A stretch of DNA of 64,000 nucleotides from Sipunculus nudus (taxonomy: Eukaryota > Annelida > Sipuncula > Golfingiida > Sipunculidae): contig CM049315.1 in assembly GCA_026874595.1 (NCBI GenBank), positions 18,499,664 to 18,563,663 on the forward strand, written 5' to 3'. The position numbers were made by a program, and so were the translations under genes. Positions 44,301 to 52,066 of this stretch are shown here, piece after piece. Position 1 is the stretch's first letter, and the number at the start of each line of letters is the position of its first letter. Under the pieces are notes generated by a model. That model worked only from the letters and a program-made list of their open reading frames with translations, was not told the origin of the DNA and did no database searches.

Positions 44301-45797
44301 AAGAATGAGCAAATTTCTCGTAAAAAGGTCTCCTTAACCCCCCCCCCCCCCCCCCCCCATAATGAAGTGGCATAGCTGAGACCTTTTGTTGTAAGCTTCT
44401 CCCTTGAGACATAACACAAACCGACTTGTTGTTTCCCCTGTTCGGTATACCCGAAATTAAATAACCCCAACCCTAGCCCTAAAAAATAAGATTTTCTGGG
44501 AAGGTAAAATACAAACAAGTGTTTCAGTTTAATTCATATGTTTGGTGCACAAGGGTTTATATCACCCTTTCCCTAAAACAAACTCAATACAGTTTTCCAT
44601 GAACTAATAAAAATGGGTTTGTTGAACCAATGCATTGAAATGTTGAACCAACGCAATGGAAACTGCTGAAATTTACCTTAAAGCATTCGGCGCTAACGCA
44701 CATACAACGAAATACATACAAACAATTTAAGCTGCATCGACGTTATACAACAGACCACAGACATTCTTGTCCAATTGAGGGATTAAGCTAGCATGGCATA
44801 CTAATAACGCGTGGCCACGCAATACTAACGCGTTGGAACGAGATAATTATCGCGTGGGAACGAGATACTATCGCGTGGGAACGAGATAATTATCGCGTGG
44901 GAACGAGATACTATCTCGTGGGAACGAGATAATTATCGCGTGGCCATGAGATACTATCGCGTGGGAACGAGATAAAAAATAATTTTTTGCATGTCCTATA
45001 CAAGCCAACGTACTTGTTTTATAACTTGGTCGATTTTTTTTTGAGAAATGGACGAAACTGTGCACTAAATGAGTATATAGTCGTTCCATGCGTACGGAGA
45101 TGGCTCGTGGCACAAGAGAGATGCCAATAACAGGCATTTGTCTTGTGCTCCACCGCTTTCTTTCCATTTCCCAACAGATAAAGATTCAAGCGATTGTGTC
45201 AAAATTGACATATAGTAGTTTAAAGCTAGAGTATGATACCAAAGATTATGCAAATAAGTGTTATAATTTTTTTATCATTCGCAAAAAGGACGAATAGCAT
45301 ATTTTTTTGCAGAATAGTCTAAAAATAGGGCATCATCGGACTTTATTAAATTAAAATCAAATATTATCTTCTGCAAGTTAGTGATTTGTTTAATTTTTAT
45401 TAATAAATTGTTATTATTATATGCATTTTACCACATTTGCTATGTTTACATTCATTTCATAAAGATTGGGTAAATAAAATCAGGATATTCGTTAATGCAA
45501 AAACAAACAAAAAATAAGGGAAGATTTGAAGAACATTGAACCATTTTGCAAGCTGAAATGTCTCATATAATGTTTCAGAATGGCCCACTGAGGGAACGCA
45601 AAACGGGGCTCTGTTTGGAGGCTAACAGGAACTTCTCTTTGCGCATGACTAAATGCTTACCGTCCAACCTATCACAGCAGTGGATATTTCAGAATTATAC
45701 CGCCACATACAACGCCGTTCTGAGTGGACAAAATAACATCTTACCAGATCAGTTTTACAAAGAATTACTTTATTCAAAACAGAGAGGAATTACGTGA
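34998..45797 (+). CDS. Divergent polypeptide N-acetylgalactosaminyltransferase, complete (13 exons)
   Basis: Exons: 34998-35130, 36580-36718, 36996-37165, 37843-38020, 38483-38577, 39212-39332, 40422-40539, 40758-40943, 41648-41779, 42108-42197, 42345-42386, 43678-43824, 45579-45797. They total 1770 bp, giving 589 residues plus stop, with all phases agreeing; this is a normal GALNT length. Order of parts: basic N-terminus and anchor (residues ~15-35), stem, GT-A domain (RASVVITYH, LVDDTS, MDSH, EGWGGEN), then a ricin-type lectin domain ending in QQW. Known family role: UDP-GalNAc to Ser/Thr transfer in the Golgi. The metal-binding DSH, the later His of CSHAAH and the WGGEN motif are kept, so activity is plausible. 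Unlike most members it has YHRQ where FHNE is usual, FGG where CGG is usual, and SGTIFAI where AGGLFAI is usual. Branch within the family is unclear. Confidence 0.9.
35131..36579 (+). other. Intron 1 of the divergent GALNT
   Basis: It contains two diverged copies of a CTCATAATAT-(35 bp)-GAAGATTGGTG segment (about 35240-35280 and 35545-35580), a C-run at 35388-35399, an ACTCGA-rich stretch (36095-36400) and a long AT/GT microsatellite (36403-36489). Confidence 0.6.
36403..36489 (+). repeat. AT then GT dinucleotide microsatellite
   Basis: A long AT run passing directly into a GT run, within intron 1. Confidence 0.9.
36580..36718 (+). CDS. Divergent GALNT, exon 2 (stem)
   Basis: 139 bp after a TTTTTTTAG acceptor. 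It encodes a polar Ser/Arg-rich stem (RRSVEGSSSSRG, then HGDWTLVSSRPDTKHEWNWG). This part of GALNTs is not conserved, so the assignment rests on the open frame, matching phases and splice sites. Confidence 0.7.
36798..36819 (+). repeat. Poly-C tract, 22 bases, in intron 2
   Basis: Homopolymer inside the 277-bp intron 2. Confidence 0.85.
36996..37165 (+). CDS. Divergent GALNT, exon 3 (start of GT-A domain)
   Basis: The acceptor is ACCCCAG and the donor GTAGGT. It encodes RCQQKTYDMDGLRASVVITYH and runs to GEIVLVDDTSQH. The Cys, the Tyr and the SVVI-x-YH block match the family entry motif, except HRQE in place of the common HNE. VDD is intact. Confidence 0.9.
37166..37842 (+). other. Intron 3 of the divergent GALNT
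   Basis: 677 bp of AT-rich DNA; no feature seen. Confidence 0.6.
37843..38020 (+). CDS. Divergent GALNT, exon 4 (DSH motif)
   Basis: It encodes IIKNYMVSIFPEVSFTFLR, then NVGLIKARLAGFRAANSPIV and VAMDSHMEVQGHW. GLIKARLAG corresponds to GLIRTRLLG of other members, and DSH is the metal-binding site. Confidence 0.92.
38021..38482 (+). other. Intron 4 of the divergent GALNT
   Basis: 462 bp, AT-rich. Frames that read through this intron into exon 5 are not real proteins. Confidence 0.6.
38483..38577 (+). CDS. Divergent GALNT, exon 5
   Basis: 95 bp encoding LEPLLHEIKRDQRTL and SYLDWMFPPDTKGK. LEPLL directly after the DSH region is a family hallmark. Confidence 0.9.
38578..39211 (+). other. Intron 5 of the divergent GALNT
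   Basis: 634 bp of AT-rich DNA; no repeat or RNA gene recognised. Confidence 0.6.
39212..39332 (+). CDS. Divergent GALNT, exon 6
   Basis: 121 bp after a TGCCGCAG acceptor. It encodes WRYTHGGSSWKTLFDWGMVF then PAQAKKNLDPTEAVR. The FDW-x-x-x-F block corresponds to the conserved FDW segment of GALNTs. Confidence 0.9.
39333..40421 (+). other. Intron 6 of the divergent GALNT
   Basis: 1089 bp. It holds an AT microsatellite (39437-39472) and a C-run near 39571-39580, otherwise nothing defined. Confidence 0.6.
39437..39472 (+). repeat. AT microsatellite
   Basis: AT dinucleotide run in intron 6. Confidence 0.9.
40422..40539 (+). CDS. Divergent GALNT, exon 7 (WGGEN motif)
   Basis: 118 bp encoding TPVISGTIFAIKKDFFEEIG then MDAEMEGWGGENIDVAIR. 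WGGEN is the Gal/GalNAc-transferase motif that contacts the sugar donor. The acceptor (TTTGAAG) has a weak pyrimidine tract, but the phase fits on both sides. Confidence 0.9.
40758..40943 (+). CDS. Divergent GALNT, exon 8 (end of catalytic domain)
   Basis: 186 bp encoding VWLFGGRVVNVPCSHAAHLE then RNYKRIAEVWFGPYKRYFF. The His of AAH takes the place of the metal-ligand His in VGH of other GALNTs. NYKRIAEVW matches the catalytic flexible loop. The usual CGG is FGG. Confidence 0.92.
40944..41647 (+). other. Intron 8 of the divergent GALNT
   Basis: 704 bp with a TG microsatellite (about 41340-41374). Confidence 0.6.
41340..41374 (+). repeat. TG microsatellite
   Basis: TG dinucleotide run in intron 8. 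Confidence 0.9.
41648..41779 (+). CDS. Divergent GALNT, exon 9 (linker to lectin domain)
   Basis: 132 bp encoding DIDPGDLKERKKFANRS then IHDIKWYLTHVFPEL and LGYGG. It matches the GDV-x-x-RK...FKWYL-x-x-x-(F/Y)PE linker that joins the two domains in GALNTs. Confidence 0.92.
41780..42107 (+). other. Intron 9 of the divergent GALNT
   Basis: 328 bp AT-rich intron; nothing else seen. Confidence 0.6.
42108..42197 (+). CDS. Divergent GALNT, exon 10 (first lectin repeat)
   Basis: 90 bp encoding VMNVGTKLCLHVADDG then LRAFTCGNKPDAQ, the alpha repeat of a ricin-type trefoil with its Cys pair. The donor is CAG followed by GCAAGT, a consensus GC donor rather than GT. Confidence 0.85.
42345..42386 (+). 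CDS. Divergent GALNT, exon 11 (42-bp micro-exon)
   Basis: Fourteen codons (PFHEWGNPWGIPYD) between a TATGCAG acceptor and a GTTAGT donor, phase 0 on both sides. It supplies the end of the first trefoil repeat. Supported by splice sites and by lectin-domain spacing. Confidence 0.7.
42387..43677 (+). other. Intron 11 of the divergent GALNT
   Basis: 1291 bp, AT-rich, with a C-run at 43554-43567. No exon or complete element seen. Confidence 0.55.
43678..43824 (+). CDS. Divergent GALNT, exon 12 (second lectin repeat)
   Basis: 147 bp encoding GIYWSHHGHLRFPIYMIDLK then VRQEYLPYHNGTS and WIHWQ. This is the beta repeat. It lacks the Cys pair usual for this fold, so this lobe is unlikely to bind sugar in the standard way. 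Confidence 0.85.
43866..45011. mobile_element. MITE with GC-rich palindromic array, in intron 12
   Basis: A 1146-bp element with inverted ends ACGGTGGCTCGTATAAG / ACGTTGGCTTGTATAGG, then GACATGC, flanked by a perfect 8-bp duplication ACTTGTTT (43858-43865 and 45012-45019). Each arm (43905-44055 and 44800-44975) is an array of TATCGCGTGG, GAACGAGATA and their complements. The middle (44060-44800) is AT-rich with a 21-base C-run at 44338-44358. The 8-bp duplication suits hAT or Mutator-type elements. No transposase is present. Confidence 0.85.
45579..45797 (+). CDS. Divergent GALNT, exon 13 (third lectin repeat and stop)
   Basis: 219 bp after a TGTTTCAG acceptor, ending in TGA. It encodes NGPLRERKTGLCLEANRN then LRMTKCLPSNLSQQWIF, the gamma repeat with both Cys and a QxW motif, followed by a 36-residue tail. 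No canonical AATAAA is obvious within 300 bp downstream. Confidence 0.88.
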   Translation, partial: NGPLRERKTGLCLEANRNFSLRMTKCLPSNLSQQWIFQNYTATYNAVLSGQNNILPDQFYKELLYSKQRGIT

Positions 45798-46485
45798 GGG
45801 ACGCTATTTTCTTAATAATAACGATTCCATGAAAAGCCGCTAAATGGTGCCGCCACCCTATAGACTGTGATCACACCGTGAGGTCACATTCAAGCATTTA
45901 AAGTCGATCATACAGAATCTCAAGTTCCGCCAAAACATTTTAATACCAACGTCAGGTGGCGGAGGTATGCTTTTGTCGCTGTTGGTTGTTTGGTTGGTCT
46001 GTTTGTTTGCAAAATAACTCAGGAACTTCTGGACGGATTTTGATGAAATAATGTAGAGGGAACAATCCATCAAAAATTAGGGGTAATTTGGATCACGATT
46101 TAAAATGCGTTTTATAAAGGATCTTTATCATGTCGAGATACCGTCGTCTTCCTGAGTATTGGGGGGAAATGTGTATTGTTATTTCTAAACGCGGTAAATG
46201 TTCACAGGCGTCATAAGGACCGCCTTAGTTAAGAGCTGACCTGTGATGCAACTCTCAGTTGGAGAACCGTGACACACATTTCTCTCGGCTTTGATTCATA
46301 CGTTTCTAAATTACCACGCATCAAAATTTGATCAACATTCTAGTAATATTCCTGGTCTGTTGATCAAGATTGCGGAGGTATTTATGCGGTCTCTAACTGA
46401 TTTTTATTATTAAAGTTACATATTTCCCCGAGAACAAATTTTAATGTATTTATTTTCTTTAAGTTGTTGGAATTGAATGACCTTG
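45798..46485 (+). other. 3' flank of the divergent GALNT
   Basis: This must contain the 3' untranslated region. I see no defined repeat and no clear polyadenylation signal. Confidence 0.4.
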
Positions 46486-46880
46486 CCGATTAATGTGATA
46501 CTTTTGTGTGCATTTGTGGTATCCAGGTGACCTTCAATGTTATACCTGCGTGCTCATAAATTCGTTTTGAAAAAATATGTATTTTGAAACTTCTAAGATG
46601 AAACGCAAATTATTTTTACATCTGACACTTAAATTCAGCCTTAAATATGTGCCAAAATGACTTTTTAAATGGTTATGACTGCATTACGTAATTCATCGGT
46701 TGGCTTAAGTGCACCGTTGTGTATGTGTAAGTAAAAAAGACCTGCGTCTTTTTGTTTAGAATATCTACACAATCTCGCAAACACCATGCAGGTAAGATTA
46801 TACTGTAATATTCATGAGTTATAGAGTTAATGTTGCATGCCCTTGGTCAAAAAAAATATCGTAGAGTCCAAATATTCTTA
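46486..46880 (+). repeat. Segmental duplicate, left copy
   Basis: It aligns over about 370 bp with 51325-51690 in the same orientation. Shared blocks include ACTTCTAAGATGAAACG, ACATCTGACACTT, TTCATCGGTTGG and CAGGTAAGATTA. Divergence is moderate, with indels. Confidence 0.85.
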
Positions 46881-46984
46881 TTCATATATATGTATGGAGG
46901 AGAAACCTGAACTACCGAACCGTGCAAAAAGAAAATAGCAGCAACAACTTGGTCCCCCACAAGCGTCGGTTATCTCCATATAGG

Positions 46985-47275
46985 TGGGGATGCCGGGGGC
47001 TCACCCTACCGGAGCATTCAGAGCAATCTGCCGGCAATTTGCTAGATGGGGACCCCTCTGTGTAAGATCGGCGGGGGCTCACCCTACCGGACAATACGGA
47101 GAACTACAAAGTTGCTAAATTGCCGGCAATTTGCGGAATTGCTAGAGGGGACCCCTCTGTGTATGACCGCCTGGGGCACACCCTACCGGAGGATTCAGAG
47201 AACTTGTTGCTAGAAGGAGGCCCTTCCTTTCGTTCTCGCCTGGGGCTCCTTCTCCTGGAGGATTAATATAACCGT
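46985..47275 (+). repeat. Imperfect tandem repeat, 70-98 bp units
   Basis: The block ACCCTACCGGA-x-x-ATTCAGAG recurs at about 47000, 47079 and 47177, with a fourth decayed copy near 47246. Each is preceded by GACCCCTCTGTGTA and GGGGCTC. Confidence 0.75.
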
Positions 47276-47448
47276 TGTTCTATTAAAGAGAAAATGCATT
47301 GCAGAAAGTCTAAAATCCGCATAAGCTTAAGTACAGGCCATTCCTCAAAACCGACAGCTCCCCACCTCCCTCACGTGCTTAACGTTTAGCTAACCTGATT
47401 TACCTTAGCTGTATCGAGCACTATACTACAAGCACTGGAACCTACTTG

Positions 47449-47451
<3 letters not shown>

Positions 47452-47500
<49 letters not shown>
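47452..47500 (+). repeat. AT microsatellite
   Basis: AT dinucleotide run of about 24 units. Confidence 0.9.
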
Positions 47501-47504
<4 letters not shown>

Positions 47505-48088
47505 ACCAGGGGCGGATCTAGGATTTTACAAACGGGGGGGGGAGGCGCAGGTACCTGGAGAGTACTGAAAGCGAACCAGTCTTCAGCAATGAATTAACAG
47601 CTACATTTGGGGCTATCATCTTCCTGACCTCCAATCTGAGACATGACGGCAACCCTATATAGAAGGGCCTGCTCTCTAGGATTACAAAACCACTGGTTTA
47701 TTCTTGTAAAATGGCTATTAAGGCAGGTTTGCCACTACCAGCTTGGCCACAAATAAAAGTTAAAACCTATCTCAGAATCAATTAACAATTATGAACTAAT
47801 ATTTACAGGAAATTACCGGTTCTCTAAGGTTCAAATAGTATATAAATTGCAATTTTGCGGAACAACTACGAACAGTTATTTATATGAATATTTAAATGTC
47901 AATTATACACTTGTATCTTAACTAAATCCAACAGAAGATTACCAGCCGCTGGGTGTATATGTACTGAAGCTGTCCCAGACTAATTATCTAATTGCGTACC
48001 TGTATATAACTGCGGTCACAGCCACTTACTATTTATTTTGCTTTCTAAAATTATTTCCCTGTAAATGGTAGCCTCAATTTAAGGTTGC
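47501..48088. other. Intergenic stretch, no gene seen
   Basis: Opens with CAGGGGCGGATCTAGGATTT and a G-run, a sequence often found at ends of invertebrate repeats, but I could not find the matching end. Confidence 0.35.
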
Positions 48089-49038
48089 TGGCAGCGTGTA
48101 AAACCCAGATCCCACGGATCCCGGACCCCAAGAACCAATTTCCACATTTCCCATTATTTATACGGATAAAAATACACTTGTTGCTGATCCAGGAACAGAG
48201 CGAAGTCCCTAAATGGTGCAGCTTTGTAAATGATCGATTCGTTGAAAGGTTTGAGTATAAAAAAAAAATTGCTAGGGACGGACCTCAGGTGCTTGATTTT
48301 CAGGGTTGTTCCATTTTGCCGGAACCCAGTAACCACCGCTCATAATTTCATTCATGACTCGATGAGAAAAGAATAAGCACTCATGTCACACAATAAATAT
48401 TATTATTTGTTATGTCAAGTGAAAATATAATACAGCGGCCATACCGACGGGGATTTATTTGAAGTATATATACGCTACCGGTCATTGCGGACCTGAGACT
48501 GATATATCAAAGCTGTTCCATAAAACACAGGTTTCATGTTCTATTCATAAACAACCATGAGATTAAAAGTTGACAATAATATAATTACCCAAATGAATTG
48601 TTGATTACTTGCAATTCAAGCAACTCCAGGAACAATCGAAGATTTCGTTAATGTTCTTGTTATACTTTTGAAAACGATACACAACTGGAATAAATAAGCA
48701 AATATAAAAAAAAATATTGATAAAAAGGGTGACAAATTGTAAAAAAATAAGATATACAAAGACACAATAACTAAATCACGTGTGCCATGCCTAAACGTTG
48801 TGTGAATATACGTGCTATAGAAAAGGTAAAACAACGAGTAAAAGGGGTCCGTGGGATTCGTGAGGTCTGGAAGGGTTAATTATCAAATTTTGTTGCAAAA
48901 CAGATTACTTTTGTATGTTTTTCGACAAACATAATATAAATTACGTCTGAAGATACTTTCTGGACAAATTACCATGAGTGTTTTAAGAATTATAGATATT
49001 TTTTGGGGTCCGTGGGATCCGGGTTTTAACACTGCCAG
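48089..49038. mobile_element. 950-bp MITE with ~40-bp inverted ends
   Basis: The left end TGGCAGCGTGTAAAACCC then GATCCCACGGATCC is mirrored at the right end by GGTCCGTGGGATCCGGGTTT then AACACTGCCA. GGTTGC borders the left end (48083-48088) and lies one base outside the right (49039-49044), a possible 6-bp duplication. A further partial copy of the GGTCCGTGGGATTCG motif lies at 48846. The open frame across the left end is not a gene. Confidence 0.7.
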
Positions 49039-49519
49039 GGTTGCTCCATGTGTGTTAATTACACTCAGTTTTTCAAGTTTAAATCAAGTGAAGCAAATAC
49101 ATTAATCCTCCCAAACTTACATAGAAATTTTCTCATGAATATGTACAATCATAGGAAAACTACCACAAGTAAGGTTTAAGCATTTCACCGACTATACTCA
49201 CGGTGACAAAAACGGTCGTAACACAACGGGGGCGTGGGGGGAGGGGGCGTGGTGTGAAAGATTCAAAGGATAAAAGTTAAGGAATTCCACCTTTGTCTGC
49301 CGTTGTCTGCAATTTGTCTGCCGTTCCCTTTTATATCGATACCGGCATTAATAACGTTAGACATACGTAGTAAGAGGCTTGCACTCCCCGTCCTTAACTC
49401 GCTGCATTTATCATGTTCTATGCGGTTTAAATAACATATCACTCAGTAATGTACAAAAGAATTCATTCCCTCATGGCAGCGTGATGTAGAAAGATCGGAA
49501 TTAAACCAGAGAGAGATTT

Positions 49520-49589
49520 GGCCTTTTGAAATCAGTTCGGTCAGGTCAAAACAAAAGGTTTGACTTAGCCGAACTGATTTGAAAAGGCC
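49520..49589 (+). repeat. Short foldback, 33-bp arms with tiny loop
   Basis: The arm GGCCTTTTGAAATCAGTTCGG (49520-49540) pairs with CCGAACTGATTTGAAAAGGCC (49569-49589), with one mismatch in the outer 21 bp. Pairing continues inward, with a few mismatches, to a loop of about four A. It could be a very short MITE or a hairpin RNA gene. Confidence 0.8.
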
Positions 49590-50178
49590 AGAGCCTGGTG
49601 AAAGATGCATATCTGTAATAATGTATATGTCCTACAGGCATCAATGCATATTTAGCTTTCATAGGTACAGCTAAGTCACACTGTGTGTGTTTTAGTAACC
49701 GCAGCTGACATACATAGCATATGGTAATTGATTCTAAGCGTTTCCCCACATGGATAACACTGATTAAAGACAGAAGTTTCAACTGAAAATTCATATTTGA
49801 CTATACAAACATCCGACGTGTAGGTAAAATGTGATACAATGGGTATAATAATTAATAAGGGTAGAATTTTGCTGATTTTTCATATGAATTTTTATGAAAG
49901 TGAAAGGAAAACCGAGAATGTGGTAGTTTTGCTCATTTTTTTGTGCATGTTTATTTCATTTCGACGGCAAATTGATACATATCTGTGTAATCTTTTTATA
50001 ACCGGCACCTGGTTACATACTCTAAGAAATTGTAACTCTGACCATTGTAACATTTACTCTTTTTGAATTTGTCAGTATAAAAACCAGTCATTCAAATATG
50101 TGATCTCTATCTTTTACCCCAGGGGTCACGCCGGTCCCACAATATTTGCAGTGAGAATTATTTCTATGTTCATCAGGG

Positions 50179-50182
<4 letters not shown>
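49590..50182. other. Intergenic stretch, nothing defined
   Basis: AT-rich DNA with no convincing gene or paired repeat ends. Confidence 0.4.

Positions 50183-50245
<63 letters not shown>
50183..50245 (+). repeat. AT then AG microsatellite
   Basis: An AT run followed directly by an AG run. Confidence 0.9.
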
Positions 50246-50247
<2 letters not shown>

Positions 50248-50419
50248 TTAAACTGAGACATTATGCGTAGTGATGGGCTGTTGATCGATAATAATCGATT
50301 ATCGATCGGTTGAATTAATGCAAATGACCCATTGATTAATCCCAATCGATTACAAAGGTTTACACATAACTTAGACTTTGTGTTAATTGTGTCTATTATT
50401 TATGCAAGAAAACTTTAGA

Positions 50420-50880
50420 AAGTACGTGTTAGCTAATAAATTTCCTGAGTTTAGAATAAACACGTGTAGATTACTGAATTATTAGATATATTAGTTAGTA
50501 TTAAGGACTAAACATAAGTTGAGACGATTTATATATGTCTCTTTTGGTCAATAATTTCAAACTCTTAGAAAAACACAATATTCTGATTATTGGCGGTAGA
50601 ATTCAAATGATTTTAAGTGACAGTCGATCATGAAATTGCAAATGATTCTCAAAACATATAATAGCTTAACATAACTCACTTTGTCTACTGAAAGTGAAAT
50701 ACTAAGGCCTAATAGCTTACCATAACACGAGTTTGTATAATGAAAGTGAAATGCCCGTCCCTAATAGCTTACCATAACACAACTTTGTTTAATGAAAATG
50801 AAATGCCTGTGCGTAATAGTATATACAATAACTCAACTTTGTCTAATGGAAGTAAAATGCCCGTGCGTAATTCCTTACCA
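50420..50880 (+). repeat. Dispersed repeat, copy 1 (with internal short tandem units)
   Basis: CAGTCGATCATGAAATTGCA, AATGATTCTCAAAAC and AATAGCTTA-x-CATAAC are shared with 56560-56745. Within this copy a unit of about 60 bp (TAATAGCTTACCATAACAC, then TTTGT, then GAAAGTGAAATGCC) repeats four times between 50655 and 50885. Confidence 0.75.
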
Positions 50881-51124
50881 TAACACTTCTGGTATGGATT
50901 CCATCACATCGATTATTGTTTCGAGTGACAGAGCTGTGGTGTTCTAATGATATAATTATTGATCGAAATATTGCTGACGTGAGTGGGAAAACAAATACAT
51001 TTTTTAATCAGGTAATATTGATTCTTGAGATTCTGATTCCAGATCTTACCCTACGTGGCATTACTATTGAAGTCTTGTGTGCATTTTACAAAGCCGGAAG
51101 TGATTTAACGAATCATAAAAAAAT

Positions 51125-51233
51125 ATGCGGATAAAAAGCGTGAAGACTTTACTTTACGGGTGTCTGCTGGCGATAGTTATTTTCCAGTACTGGCATTTTA
51201 TGAGGAACAAGAATTTGCTCATTGTGAAAAGCG
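51125..51233 (+). CDS. First exon of a third type II membrane protein, possible Golgi enzyme
   Basis: ATG at 51125 is preceded by an in-frame TAA (51116-51118). The 36 codons encode a basic start MRIKSVK, a hydrophobic segment TLLYGCLLAIVIFQYW, then a polar run, and end at the strong donor GCG/GTAAGTA in phase 1. This is the architecture and phase of exon 1 of the divergent GALNT upstream, although the sequences do not clearly align. It could begin a tandem paralogue or another glycosyltransferase. No catalytic exon was found in the remaining 12.8 kb. Confidence 0.45.
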
Positions 51234-51324
51234 GTAAGTATGTTTTAAACATTTAGTTTAGAATTGTTTTTAATAACATGTCTTTTATAAGGAATATAAA
51301 TTTGAAAGAATAAAAAAGTACACA

Positions 51325-51678
51325 CTTTTGTGTGTATTTGTGTTATCCAGGTGACTTTCATAGTTATGCCCAGGTGTTCGTCAATTTGTTTTCGACAAAA
51401 AATGTCTTTTATAAACTTCTAAGATGAAACGAAAATTATTAATACATCTGACACTTTAATATGTGGCAAAGTGACTTTCTAAATGGCTATGGTTGCATTA
51501 CGTATTTCATCGGTTGGTTTTAATGCACCTTTTTGAACGTGTATGTAAAATAGACCAGCGTCTATTTGTTTAGCATATCTACATCTACACAATCAGATTA
51601 ACACCAGGTAAGATTAAACAGGGATTTCATGTGTCAGTGTTAATGTTACGTGTCCTTGATCAATAAAAAAACCAATGA

Positions 51679-51690
<12 letters not shown>
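51325..51690 (+). repeat. Segmental duplicate, right copy
   Basis: Direct-orientation partner of 46486-46880, beginning about 90 bp downstream of the lone exon 1. See the left copy for shared blocks. Confidence 0.85.
51574..51607 (+). CDS. Possible micro-exon following the lone exon 1
   Basis: A TTTGTTTAG acceptor and a CAG/GTAAGATTA donor bracket 34 bp that is open in the frame set by exon 51125-51233. It would end in phase 2, as exon 2 of the upstream GALNT does. The same splice-like signals survive in the left duplicate (46760-46791). The coding content is too short to identify. Confidence 0.25.

Positions 51691-51732
<42 letters not shown>
51684..51732 (+). repeat. AT microsatellite
   Basis: AT dinucleotide run at the right edge of the duplicated segment. 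Confidence 0.9.
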
Positions 51733-51736
<4 letters not shown>

Positions 51737-51776
51737 TTTTTCTCAACTTAGATTATCATCCCTCGCCTGCAAGTTG

Positions 51777-51796
51777 CCCCCCCCCCCCCCCCCCCC
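51777..51796 (+). repeat. Poly-C tract, 20 bases
   Basis: Homopolymer of C in intergenic DNA. Confidence 0.85.
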
Positions 51797-52066
51797 GCAG
51801 CTGTGATAGTGAATGGTAATGGAGGTGTTTCGCCATCTGGTTCGCAGTGTTTTTTTTCATAAATATCAATACAGAATTCAACGTACATTATACATAAAAC
51901 AAAGACACGTTCATAGTAGAAGTAACATGCATAAGATGTATGTCTACTCACTTGTGTGTTTCTTTTTCTTTGAAAGGGTCAGGTAGATAAATCTGTATAT
52001 ACAAATGTATGAACACCTGTATGTTTAAACAGGCACACATACATTTACAAATTGATCTGGAAGAGT

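Noticed and set aside
48085-48345. 86-residue open frame
   Set aside because: It starts inside the inverted end of the MITE at 48089 and has no domain.
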